From JAWXCM01 sp034408745 (lineage in GTDB: Bacteria; Acidobacteriota; Terriglobia; Bryobacterales; Bryobacteraceae), in the NCBI GenBank assembly GCA_034408745.1, contig JAWXCM010000282.1:1-16126 (forward strand): a DNA stretch of 16,126 nt. The letters are read 5' to 3'. Position 1 is the first letter of the stretch. Every line of letters starts with the position of its first letter. Shown here piece by piece: positions 7,037 through 14,704 of the stretch. The translations under genes and the position numbers were made by a program. Under the pieces are notes generated by a model. It did not search any database. It saw only the letters and a list, made by a program, of their open reading frames with translations, and had not been told where the DNA came from.

Positions 7037-7820
7037 CAGCGCTTCGCCGCGGGCTTTGCCGCTGCCTTGAGGCTTTTTTGCAGGATGGCGAGAATGTCGA
7101 TGATTTCGGCGCCCTTGCCCTCGGAGCTCGCTGTGGTTCGTATCACGACTTTTTTCTTTGCTCGCTTTTGCTAAGCGAGTTTACGGATTCGCTCGACGGA
7201 TTCGTCGCTCATTTCGGATCGTGCGATGTCGTCCCTGCTGAGCTTGGCTATGGCTTTCTCGAAGCTTTTCACTTTGGCCGCGGCTGGCTTGCCGATGGCG
7301 GGAAGGCCGATGTCTTTGGGCGTGCGGATCTCGTCTGAGAAGCGCAGGGTCTCGGCTCGCAGGATGCCGTTTTCTGAGAGGATCGCGACGAGGTATTCTT
7401 TGCCTCGCATTACAAATGTTGCGATGCCGGCCCGCTGCGTTTCTTCCATAGTGGCGGCGAGGAGGCGGCAGGCTTTCATCGAGCCGCTGGCCGGGACCAG
7501 GAAGTAAGCGTTCTCAAAGTAGAGCGGTGGGATGGCGTTGGCGTCGACGAAGCGGCGGAGGTCGATGTCGCGCGTCTTCTCCGGCGCGAGACGGTCGAGC
7601 TCATCGTCAGTGACCACGATGTACTTGTTCGTCTCGATCTCGTAGCCGCGCACCATGTCGTCGTCATCAAGCGTTCTGCCGCTTGCGGGCGAGTAGTAGC
7701 GGCGCGCCAGTTGTGGCGGTTAGCGGGGAAGAGGCTGACCGGTATGCTGACGAGCCCGAATGAGATGGTGCCCGACCAGAAGGGGCGTGTGGAAGGGGAC
7801 TGACCGTCATCTTCAGGCAA
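7036..7820 (-). pseudogene. ku: Second ku gene, disrupted by frameshift/deletion and an amber codon
   Basis: Homology to bacterial Ku is clear in pieces. The N-terminus (PSTRPFWSGTISFGLVSIPV, then LFPANR) ends near 7716. The frame then shifts, and about a dozen residues that normally follow are missing, before LARRYYSPASGRTLDDDD and VRGYEIETNKYIVVTDDEL resume in another frame. The central Ku fold (SRDIDLRRF-like, YFLVPASGS, FVMRGKEYLVAI, GILRAETLRF) then runs intact to RIRKLA, where TAG (7173-7171) ends it. The same frame after the TAG continues with a normal Ku tail (KKKVVIRTTASSEGKG, IIDILAILQKSLKAAAKP) to TGA at 7036. Translation could start at TTG 7820 (GGGAGG eight bases upstream); the ATG at 7810 is out of frame. 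The stop overlaps the ligD remnant start, the original operon layout. Two or more independent lesions make sequencing error an unlikely full explanation. Confidence 0.85.
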
Positions 7821-8610
7821 CGCGCTTTCCTCCCGCGGGCTTCTTTGCGCCTTCGAGGCTGGCGGACAGGGCGTCAAGCAGGGATGTGGTGGCGGCCCTG
7901 GCCTTCATCACTTTGAGCTTCGGCTTCTGACCCTTTGCTTTGGCTTCGATGAACTGCATGACGCGATCGCGGTACTCGTCTTTGAAGTCTTCGGGACGGA
8001 ACTCGTCTTCCATCATGGCCACCAGCTGCCGCGCCATCTGGATTTCGCGCGGGTCGGGAGCCTTGCCGGACGGCGTGGGCAGCTCTTTTGCGGAGAGCAC
8101 TTCATCGGCATGGCGCAGGGTGACCAGCACGAGGTAGCCGTCGCGAGCCTGGAGCGCGCCTGTGTAGTGTTTGTCGCGCATCACCCAGCGGGCTACTCCT
8201 TCGAGGTTCTTGTTTCCGAGGGCTCTGGCGAAGGCGAAGTAGCCGGTGTCGGCGTCCTCATCGGGACCGAGGTAATACGGGTGATCGTACCACTGGTGGT
8301 TGATTTGTTCGGGCGGGAGGAAACGGGTGATTTCGATGTCGCGCGATTCTTTGGGGTCGAACTGTGCCAGCTCTTCGTCGGTGAAGGTGACGAAGGTGCC
8401 GGGTTCCAGTTCCAGGCCTCGGCGGATCTCCTCGTGCGGAACCTCTTTGCCGGTGTCGGGGACGACCATACGCTGCTTCACCGGTTCGTGTCCGGACGCG
8501 TCGAGGATGTGGAAGTGGACGGCCTTGTCGTCGACTGCCGAATAGAGTTTGACCGGCAGTTTTGTGGCGCCGATGTTGAGGATGCCTTTCCAGATTGCTG
8601 GTGCTGACAT
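7813..8610 (-). CDS. ku: Ku, DNA end-binding protein of non-homologous end joining
   Basis: The product is a complete bacterial Ku of 265 residues (family usual about 260-300). Ku forms a homodimeric ring that threads onto double-strand break ends, shields them from nucleases and recruits LigD. The N-terminus (PAIWKGILNIGATKLPVKLYS) is the standard first strand region. The core carries PKESRDIEITRF, the YYLGPD strand, VMRDKHYTGAL and LVTLRHADEVL, and the C-terminal tail ends with a helix TSLLDALSASLEG plus a lysine-rich end, the part that contacts LigD and DNA. The ATG at 8610 is preceded by GAGGAGG, but 14 bases away, longer than ideal. It is the first gene of the leftward end-joining operon, head-to-head with nurA. 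It is the only intact end-joining gene in the window. Confidence 0.95.
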   Translation of the reverse strand: MSAPAIWKGILNIGATKLPVKLYSAVDDKAVHFHILDASGHEPVKQRMVVPDTGKEVPHEEIRRGLELEPGTFVTFTDEELAQFDPKESRDIEITRFLPPEQINHQWYDHPYYLGPDEDADTGYFAFARALGNKNLEGVARWVMRDKHYTGALQARDGYLVLVTLRHADEVLSAKELPTPSGKAPDPREIQMARQLVAMMEDEFRPEDFKDEYRDRVMQFIEAKAKGQKPKLKVMKARAATTSLLDALSASLEGAKKPAGGKRVA

Positions 8611-8642
8611 CGGGTGCGGTGCGGCCTCCTCGGGTTAGAGAG
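8611..8642. promoter_or_regulatory. 32-base divergent interval between ku and nurA
   Basis: This is all that separates the ku start from the chosen nurA start. It holds the ku Shine-Dalgarno (GAGGAGG on the minus strand) but has no room for two promoters, so at least one promoter must lie inside the opposing coding sequence. A TTGACC at 8549-8554 on the + strand, inside ku, could be a -35 box for nurA, but its -10 match at 17-base spacing (GATGTT) is poor. Confidence 0.35.
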
Positions 8643-9635
8643 GTGGAGGCGCCCGGACGTTACACTGGTGGCATCACGGCTCGACTCCTGCTGGATCCCT
8701 GGTCTCCCGACTACGAAACTCCTGTTGCCTTCGATGGTGAGGTATCCGCGGGTTTTCGCGGTGAAGTGGACGTGCGTGTGGAGTCGGCGGAGTGGGTGGC
8801 GGTGGGTCCGGGGGAGACGCCAGGGTGGTCGCCGGTTCGGGTTTGTTTTGTCGATGGCGTGCGGCGGGTTGAGGCTCGGGTGATGGCCGATGATGGCGGG
8901 CACATGGTGCACGGACTGCTGGCCAGTGTGGGTGTCGGCGCGGTGGTTTGTCAGGAAGGCTCGCGGGCGGTGTATGACGCGATTCGGGTCTCGCGGTATC
9001 TGCTGACGGGCTCGGGGCGCAGTGTCGCGATGGATGCCTGCGGGTTGTGGTTTGAGCCGCAGACGGTGGCGGGGTCGATGCCGGAGGACCTGGTGAACGC
9101 GATGCAGCAGATTATGCGCACGCGGGAGGCGGAGCTTTCCGCCAGTTTGTTTGCGGATGCCGATACGTGTGTGTTCGCGGACGGGCCGCTGAGTTATCAC
9201 ACGCTTGCCACGCATCGAATTACAGGAATAATTAAGCGCATTTTTCTGCCTTATCTGGATTCGGAGCACATGGCGCTGGTAATGCGGCTGGAAACGGGTG
9301 AGCGCACTCCGGTATTTGCGATTCGCGACGGGAAATACGACCGGTACTCGTGGTTTCAACGCCTGGCGGGTCAGCGCGCTACCGAGCACGCGATGGCCGG
9401 GATTGTCCGGCTGGAGGTGCGGGCTTCGCTGGGCCTGGAGGCCGCCGTGGAGATCGCTTCGTTTGCTGCTCCGACGCTCTGTTTGTATGCGTCGAGTGCG
9501 GTTCGCGATGGGCGGGCTCCACAGAATCTGCTGCCGGTTGGGGCGCTGGAGGACGAGTTGCGGCACAGGCTCGGGGATGCGGTGCTGGTGCGTCGCGCAA
9601 TTGAGCAGGCGATTGCCGAAGGAGTTTCGCTTTGA
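8643..9635 (+). CDS. nurA: NurA-domain nuclease
   Basis: The 330-residue product matches the NurA family (DNA nuclease that works as a dimer on a HerA hexamer), best by motifs and by its HerA neighbour. The family Asp-Gly motif is FVDGVRRVEARV with Asp71. A second, FADGPLSYH with Asp180, precedes HRITGIIKRI, and RDGKYDRYSWFQRLAG (Asp229) lies in the C-terminal half. NurA nucleases use such aspartates for Mn2+ binding, but which ones act here is inferred. The N-terminus (ARLLLDPWSPDY) resembles actinobacterial NurA-domain proteins. The start is uncertain: GTG 8643 is chosen because it precedes the conserved N-terminus and avoids overlap with ku; TTG 8595 and GTG 8619 are alternatives, and none has a clear ribosome-binding site. 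The stop overlaps the herA ATG by one base. Confidence 0.78.
   Translation: MEAPGRYTGGITARLLLDPWSPDYETPVAFDGEVSAGFRGEVDVRVESAEWVAVGPGETPGWSPVRVCFVDGVRRVEARVMADDGGHMVHGLLASVGVGAVVCQEGSRAVYDAIRVSRYLLTGSGRSVAMDACGLWFEPQTVAGSMPEDLVNAMQQIMRTREAELSASLFADADTCVFADGPLSYHTLATHRITGIIKRIFLPYLDSEHMALVMRLETGERTPVFAIRDGKYDRYSWFQRLAGQRATEHAMAGIVRLEVRASLGLEAAVEIASFAAPTLCLYASSAVRDGRAPQNLLPVGALEDELRHRLGDAVLVRRAIEQAIAEGVSL
9618..9624 (+). promoter_or_regulatory. Ribosome-binding site of herA
   Basis: GAAGGAG lies 10 bases before the ATG at 9635, inside the end of nurA. It favours that ATG over the adjacent TTG at 9632 as the herA start. Confidence 0.65.
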
Positions 9636-11269
9636 TGAGGGAAGTAGGCAAGGTGCTGGGAACGGCCGATGCGCAACCGCTGGATTACTGGCTGGCCGTG
9701 CCTGAGGATCAGGTGGTGCAGCTGGACGACGTGGTCGCGGTGCAGCGGCGACTGCCGGACGGGCGCGGCGTGGATATTTACGGCGTGGTCGACATGGTGG
9801 TGGCTCGGCATGAGGGCGCGAAGCTGGAGAGCGACGTGTTTCTGGCGGATCGTGGTGTGCTGCCACTCAACCACTCAGTGAAGGCGCATGTGATGGTGAC
9901 GCGGGTGGAACCGGAGATTTTTGTGCCTCCGCTGCCCGGCGATGCGGTGGTCGCGGCCGAAGGTGCTCTGCGGGATCAGGCGCTGTTTTTCGATTCGATG
10001 AAGGAGCGGTTTCCGCTCGGGCTGTCGAGGGACCGGCAGGTGGTGTGGGGGAATTTCGAATTTCTGAATGGAAATCGCGGCGCGCATGTGAATATTTCCG
10101 GGATTTCCGGCGTGGCTACCAAAACTACGTACGCTTCTTTCCTGCTTTACGGGATATTTCATTCGAAGGGACTGCTGGCCGGGGCGGAGAAGGCGAATAC
10201 GCACGCGCTGATTTTCAACGTCAAGGGCGAGGATTTGCTGTTTCTCGACCGGGAGAATGTGAGTTTGCAGGCGGGGCAGCGGGAGTTGTACGAGGTTCTG
10301 GACCTGCCGGTCCAGCCGTTTGAGAGCGTCGGGTTGTATGCTCCGGTGCGGCGCGGCGAAGAGGTGCTGGTTCCCGATACCGGGTCGCGGACCGAGGGCG
10401 TGCTGGCGTATTGCTGGACGGTAGAAGAGTTCTGCCGCGAGCGCTATCTCCGATTCCTGTTCGCCGACGCGGATGACGAATCGAGCCACCTGGGCGCGGT
10501 GATTGATCGGGTGGAGAATGTGCTGGCTCGCGATACGGAAGCGTGGAGTTGTGAGGACTTCGACGAGTTGAAGGCGCATATCGAACGGCTTGTGGCAGGC
10601 GGGGTCGGGGCGGCTGCCCAGGGAACCGTGATGGCGTTTCTGCGTAGGCTGGAGGCTTCGGGGGCTCGCGTCGGCCACTTGATTCGGGGGCGGGTGGCGG
10701 ACCCGGACCGGCACCGGATTGACTGGAAGAAGAAGCAGGTCACCGTTGTCGACATACACAATCTGCATGACCGCGCGAAGCGGTTCGTGATCGGCGTGAT
10801 GCTGAAGCGAATGTTTGAGGACAAGGAAAAGAGCGGGTCGGCGCGGCCGCTTATTTTTGTGGTGCTGGATGAATTGAACAAGTACGCTCCGCGCGAAGGA
10901 TGGAGTCCGATTAAAGACGTAATTCTGGATATGGCGGAGCGCGGGCGGAGTCTGGGTGTGATTCTGATCGGCGCGCAGCAGACCGCGAGTCAGATTGAGC
11001 GGCGTGTGGTGGCGAATTCGTCGTTCCGAGTGGTAGGCCGGCTGGATACAGCCGAGGCGCAGCATGGGGAGTATGGCTTCTTGCCGGCGGCCACGCGGGC
11101 GCGGTCGGGGATATTGAAACCAGGCACGATGATTGTTTCGCAGCCAGAGATTCCTATTCCTTTATTGATTCAGTTTCCATTTCCGGCGTGGGCTACCCGG
11201 CCGAGTGAGGCTCGGGCGAGCGCGGCGGCGGTGGCTGATCCATTTGCGAGGTTCGACAAACGGCGATGA
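9635..11269 (+). CDS. herA: HerA-type hexameric DNA translocase ATPase (DUF87 family)
   Basis: The 544-residue product is a FtsK/HerA-superfamily motor. HerA hexamers pump DNA into the bound NurA dimer so that both strands are degraded. The N-terminal 130 residues fit the HAS-barrel-like region. The P-loop is atypical: NISGISGVATKTTYASFLL, with Gly156, Lys163 and Thr164, so Ala-Thr replaces the usual single Gly before Lys. Walker B is FVVLDELNKYAP with Asp412-Glu413. After it DMAERGRSLGVILIGAQQT matches the HerA arginine-finger/sensor segment, and ERRVVANSSFRVVGRLD is the usual next strand. I have an impression that GVATKT occurs in a bacterial HerA-like subgroup, but this needs an alignment. 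Translation is coupled to nurA (TGATG) and the gene overlaps sbcD by 4 bases. Confidence 0.87.
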   Translation: MREVGKVLGTADAQPLDYWLAVPEDQVVQLDDVVAVQRRLPDGRGVDIYGVVDMVVARHEGAKLESDVFLADRGVLPLNHSVKAHVMVTRVEPEIFVPPLPGDAVVAAEGALRDQALFFDSMKERFPLGLSRDRQVVWGNFEFLNGNRGAHVNISGISGVATKTTYASFLLYGIFHSKGLLAGAEKANTHALIFNVKGEDLLFLDRENVSLQAGQRELYEVLDLPVQPFESVGLYAPVRRGEEVLVPDTGSRTEGVLAYCWTVEEFCRERYLRFLFADADDESSHLGAVIDRVENVLARDTEAWSCEDFDELKAHIERLVAGGVGAAAQGTVMAFLRRLEASGARVGHLIRGRVADPDRHRIDWKKKQVTVVDIHNLHDRAKRFVIGVMLKRMFEDKEKSGSARPLIFVVLDELNKYAPREGWSPIKDVILDMAERGRSLGVILIGAQQTASQIERRVVANSSFRVVGRLDTAEAQHGEYGFLPAATRARSGILKPGTMIVSQPEIPIPLLIQFPFPAWATRPSEARASAAAVADPFARFDKRR

Positions 11270-12411
11270 GGTTCTTGCATACGGCCGACTGGCATGTCGG
11301 GAAGACATTGTTTGGCAGATCGCGGCTTGCGGAGCAGGAGCAGGTGCTGCGTGAGTTGGTGGAGATTGCTAAGCGGGAGCGCGTGGACTGCGTGCTTGTG
11401 GCTGGCGATGTGTACGACTCCTTTACTCCTCCGGCTGAGGCCGAGCGGCTGGTTTGCGACACGCTGGCTGAGATCGCAGGCGCGGGTATCGCGACGGTGC
11501 TGATCGGCGGGAATCACGATCATCCGAAGCGGCTGGCGGCACTGAGGAATCTCGGCGACCCGCTCAAGATCTACGTGCGGCCGGACCCCTGCGGGCCGTC
11601 GAATGGCGGGCTGATTGAGCTTCGGGTGCGGGGCGAGCGGGCCCATATCGGTGTGCTGCCGTGGGTGCCGGAGCATCGCGTGATCGACATCGGGCAGATG
11701 CGCAATCCCGAGGATGAATGGTATTCGACGTACTCCGAGCAGGTGGCCCGGATGTGCGAAGTGCTGGTGGGCGCGATGCCGGTAGACACGATCAGCGTGC
11801 TGCTGGCGCACCTGTACGTGAATGAGGCCGAGGTGAGCGGGAGTGAGAAGCAGGTGCATGTGGCGAAGCCCCTGGCGGTGAGCCCGGCTCGGCTGCCCAA
11901 TGTGCAGTATCTGGCGCTGGGTCATCTGCACAGGCCGCAGCAGTTGAAGGGTGTGCCGCGGGTTTACGCGGGGTCGCCGCTGCAGATGGATTTTGGGGAA
12001 GCGGGTCAGCCGAAGAGTGCTGTTGTGGTGGACGTGAAGGCGGGACTTCCGGCCGATGTCCGGGTGATTGCGCTATCGGGTGGCCGGCGGCTTCGCAAGG
12101 TGGCGTGCAGGCTGGATCAACTGGCGGCGCGGATGAGCGAATGCGGCGATGACTGGCTGGATGTGGTGGTGGAATCGACCACGCATATTTCCGGGCTGGC
12201 GCAGCAGGTCTGCGAGATATTGCCGAATGCGTTGCTGGTGCAGCAGCGGAACAAGTCGGCTCCTGTTCCGATTTCGGTGCGCCCTGTGGAGCCGCTAAAG
12301 TTATTTGAATTATTTCTTCGGGACCAGAAGGACACGGCGGCGTCGCCGGAGGTACTGGCGAAGTTTCAGGCGTTGTATGCGGAGGCTCGGAATGAGACCG
12401 ATAACGCTTGA
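11266..12411 (+). CDS. sbcD: SbcD/Mre11 double-strand-break nuclease subunit
   Basis: The product has 381 residues, the usual SbcD length. It is a calcineurin-like metallophosphoesterase that, with SbcC, opens hairpins and trims blocked DNA ends. All phosphoesterase motifs are visible: ADWHVG with Asp8 and His10, AGDVYD with Gly47-Asp48, GGNHDHPKR with Asn83-His84-Asp85, LLAHLYV in the middle, and LGHLHRPQ with the paired histidines, followed by YAGSPLQMDFGE. The region from about 260 on is the capping domain, and the final helices should bind the SbcC coiled-coil base. The start overlaps the herA stop (ATGA) and the end overlaps sbcC by 20 bases. No active-site residue appears lost. Confidence 0.96.
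   Translation: MRFLHTADWHVGKTLFGRSRLAEQEQVLRELVEIAKRERVDCVLVAGDVYDSFTPPAEAERLVCDTLAEIAGAGIATVLIGGNHDHPKRLAALRNLGDPLKIYVRPDPCGPSNGGLIELRVRGERAHIGVLPWVPEHRVIDIGQMRNPEDEWYSTYSEQVARMCEVLVGAMPVDTISVLLAHLYVNEAEVSGSEKQVHVAKPLAVSPARLPNVQYLALGHLHRPQQLKGVPRVYAGSPLQMDFGEAGQPKSAVVVDVKAGLPADVRVIALSGGRRLRKVACRLDQLAARMSECGDDWLDVVVESTTHISGLAQQVCEILPNALLVQQRNKSAPVPISVRPVEPLKLFELFLRDQKDTAASPEVLAKFQALYAEARNETDNA
12381..12385 (+). promoter_or_regulatory. Ribosome-binding site of sbcC
   Basis: GGAGG lies 6 bases before the ATG at 12392, inside sbcD. It fixes the sbcC start; the open frame extends 29 codons further upstream, but those are arginine-rich out-of-frame sbcD sequence. Confidence 0.75.
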
Positions 12412-14704
12412 GGTTTCCGGGTTTACCTCGTTTCGCGAGCGGGCTGTTGTCGACTTCACCGGCCTTGGTTTGTTCGCAATTACGGGGCAGACCGGGGCGG
12501 GGAAGACGTCGTTGCTGGATGCGATCACCTGGGCTTTGTATGGCAAGACGGCCCGGCTGCAGAAGGCTGGCCGGGAGCTGATCAGCCAGGGCGCGAATGC
12601 CATGGATGTGCTGCTGCGGTTTCGTGCCGGGACGCATGAGTACCGGGTGTTGCGCCGGCTGAAGAGTGCGTCCGCGTCGGCAACGGTGCGGCTGGAGCAT
12701 CTGGAAGAGGGCGAATGGCTGCCTGTTACGGGAAATGTCAGGGAATTAGATGAACAAATCCGGCTGATTGTTGGGCTGGATTTCGAAGGATTTAATAAAG
12801 CTGTTGTTTTACCGCAGGGTGAGTTCGACGTATTTCTGCGGGGGACTCCGCAGGAACGCCGTGAGGTGCTGGCGGAGCTGCTGGATGTCAGCGTGTATCA
12901 GCGGATGATGCAGTCGGCTGGTGACAAGTCTCGGGTTCAGGCGGAGTTGGCCCGGCAGAAAGGGACGGAGGTTGACGACTCGGTTTCGAGCGAGTCGATT
13001 GCCGCGCTGCAGGTGGACGCCGATGCGGCGCGCGCTGAGGAGAAGCTGCTTGCTGCCGCGGTGAAGAAGTTCGACGCGGCGTATGAGGAAGCGGTCGGGC
13101 TGGCGGGTTTGCGGAAGCAGCTCGGGACGGGTGAATCGGGGCTGCTGGATTTGTCGAAGCGGGTGGCGGAGGTGGAGCGGCGGCGTTCCGGTGCGGTTGA
13201 TTCGGTGGGTTCGCTTCGTAAATCCGTGGATGATCTGCAGCGCCAGCTGGAGACTGTTTCGTACGACTCAGACGAGCATCTGCGGCTGGCTGGTGTGCTT
13301 CCAGCGCTGCAGGCTCGGGAGCGGCTGCGGACCTCGCTGGCTGCTTCGGAGAATGCGCTGCAGTCGCTGCTGGCGCAGATTGCGGACGCCCGGCGGCGTG
13401 AGGATGAGTCGGCTCGTCAGGCCAAAGAGGCGGCTGAGGCCGAGGAAGAGGCGCGTGCGGTGTATGAGGCGCTGCAGGCGGCGGACCGGGTGACGGCGCT
13501 GCGTCTGGAGTTGACGCCGGGGTGTGCATGTCCGGTTTGCGAGCAGATTGTGACCGTGGTGCCTGCCGTTGTCGACGGAAAGAAACTGGCTGCGGCGAAG
13601 AAGACGTTCGAGAAGAAGTCGGGCGAATCTGAGGCGGCTCGGAAGAAGGCGGAGAAGGTCCGGGCGGATGGGGAGCGTGCGGCTCGGGAGGCGGCTGGAG
13701 CCGAGGGACAGGTGGCGTCTCTGAAGAAGCAACTGGCGGAGTCTGGGGACTCGGCGGAGTCGCTGGCGGACGTGCAGGCGCGGGTCGGTGCGTTGCAGGC
13801 GGCGAAGGGTCGGCGGGACGAGTTGAACCGGGCGCTGGAGTCGGCGCGGGGGAAGCTTCGGGACAACGAGCTGCTGGTGGTGTCGCTGAGGGCTGAGGCA
13901 GAGGGGCTGCTGAAGCAGATCCAAGAGCGGCGGGGAGCGGTCGAGACGCTGCGGAGAGAGATTGAGAAAGCCGCGTCGAAGATTCGCAAGCAACTGCCGG
14001 AGTTGAGCGGGGAGAGCGAGTCGGACTGGATCCGGATGCGGCGGAAGGAAGCGCTTGGCGCGCAGGAACTGGCGCGGGCTCGCGTGGTGCAGATTGAGGC
14101 ATCGATGTCCCGGCTGCGTGAGAAGCTGGCGCGGAATGAGCAACTGCGCCGGGAAATTGCGGTGCATCAACGGGAGGCGGCGGAGTATAAAGAGCTGGCG
14201 GTGTGGTTAAATGCCGGGAATTTCCAGCAATTCTTACTCGATTCGGCGCTGCAGCGGCTTGGTGACGAGGGCTCGCGGCATCTTGAGAAGCTGTCGGCGG
14301 GTCGGTACCGGTTCGCGTTTCGGGACAAGGAGTTTCTTGTTCGGGACGGGTGGCATGGGGACGAGGAGCGGTCGGTCTCGACGTTGAGTGGCGGGGAGTC
14401 GTTCCTGGCTTCGTTGTCGCTGGCGCTGGCGCTGGCGGAGGGCATTGCGCAGTTGAATTCCGCGTCGGGGCGGGTTGTGTTGGAGTCGCTGTTCCTGGAT
14501 GAGGGATTTTCGACGCTGGACGGGGAGACGCTGGCGTCGGTCTCCGATGCGTTGATGATGCTGCAGTCGGGGGACCGGCTGATTGGGATCATCACGCATG
14601 TGACGGGTCTGGTGGATCAAATGCCGGCTCGGATTGAGGTGGAGAAAACGGTGGCGGGCAGCAGGATTTGGCAGGAGGCGCGTGGACGAGCAGCAAATCT
14701 TTAG
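12392..14704 (+). CDS. sbcC: SbcC/Rad50 SMC-like ATPase
   Basis: The product has 770 residues, compact compared with about 1,050 for E. coli SbcC. The N-terminal ATPase half begins RPITLEVSGFTSFRE and has Walker A GQTGAGKT at residues 32-39. The Q-loop region is VVLPQGEFDVFLRGTP. Two heptad-rich coiled-coil arms, full of Ala, Glu, Lys and Arg, flank a zinc hook, CACPVC, whose CPVC is at 380-383. Hook cysteines from two molecules share a zinc ion and join two complexes. The C-terminal half holds the signature TLSGGESFLASLSLALA (Ser666 to Ser670) and Walker B LFLDEGFSTLD (Asp703-Glu704), then HVTGLVDQMPARIEV. All ATPase motifs are intact. The short arms suggest a small tether. The 3' end overlaps the globin gene by 23 bases. 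Confidence 0.96.
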   Translation: MRPITLEVSGFTSFRERAVVDFTGLGLFAITGQTGAGKTSLLDAITWALYGKTARLQKAGRELISQGANAMDVLLRFRAGTHEYRVLRRLKSASASATVRLEHLEEGEWLPVTGNVRELDEQIRLIVGLDFEGFNKAVVLPQGEFDVFLRGTPQERREVLAELLDVSVYQRMMQSAGDKSRVQAELARQKGTEVDDSVSSESIAALQVDADAARAEEKLLAAAVKKFDAAYEEAVGLAGLRKQLGTGESGLLDLSKRVAEVERRRSGAVDSVGSLRKSVDDLQRQLETVSYDSDEHLRLAGVLPALQARERLRTSLAASENALQSLLAQIADARRREDESARQAKEAAEAEEEARAVYEALQAADRVTALRLELTPGCACPVCEQIVTVVPAVVDGKKLAAAKKTFEKKSGESEAARKKAEKVRADGERAAREAAGAEGQVASLKKQLAESGDSAESLADVQARVGALQAAKGRRDELNRALESARGKLRDNELLVVSLRAEAEGLLKQIQERRGAVETLRREIEKAASKIRKQLPELSGESESDWIRMRRKEALGAQELARARVVQIEASMSRLREKLARNEQLRREIAVHQREAAEYKELAVWLNAGNFQQFLLDSALQRLGDEGSRHLEKLSAGRYRFAFRDKEFLVRDGWHGDEERSVSTLSGGESFLASLSLALALAEGIAQLNSASGRVVLESLFLDEGFSTLDGETLASVSDALMMLQSGDRLIGIITHVTGLVDQMPARIEVEKTVAGSRIWQEARGRAANL
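14673..14678 (+). promoter_or_regulatory. Ribosome-binding site supporting the globin GTG start
   Basis: AGGAGG lies three bases before the GTG at 14682, inside the end of sbcC. The spacing is short, but no other purine-rich site fits a better start, and the conserved globin sequence begins right after it. Confidence 0.5.

Noticed and set aside
7161..7179. Hairpin (7-base stem CTCGCTT/AAGCGAG, 5-base loop) over the ku amber codon, as terminator or stop-readthrough signal
   Set aside because: On the ku strand it is followed by A-rich rather than T-rich sequence, so it is not an intrinsic terminator. Readthrough is unlikely because the same gene has a frameshift and deletion upstream.
8110..8607. 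165-codon plus-strand frame inside ku
   Set aside because: Antisense to a complete, conserved Ku; Val/Gly-rich translation without recognisable motif.
8478..11065. Long minus-strand frames opposite nurA and herA
   Set aside because: Proline/arginine/histidine-rich antisense translations without domains; the plus-strand genes explain the sequence.
12888..14170. 404- and 300-codon minus-strand frames opposite sbcC
   Set aside because: Compositionally extreme (Pro/Ala/Ser or Leu/Arg) complements of the coiled-coil coding region; no start signals or motifs.
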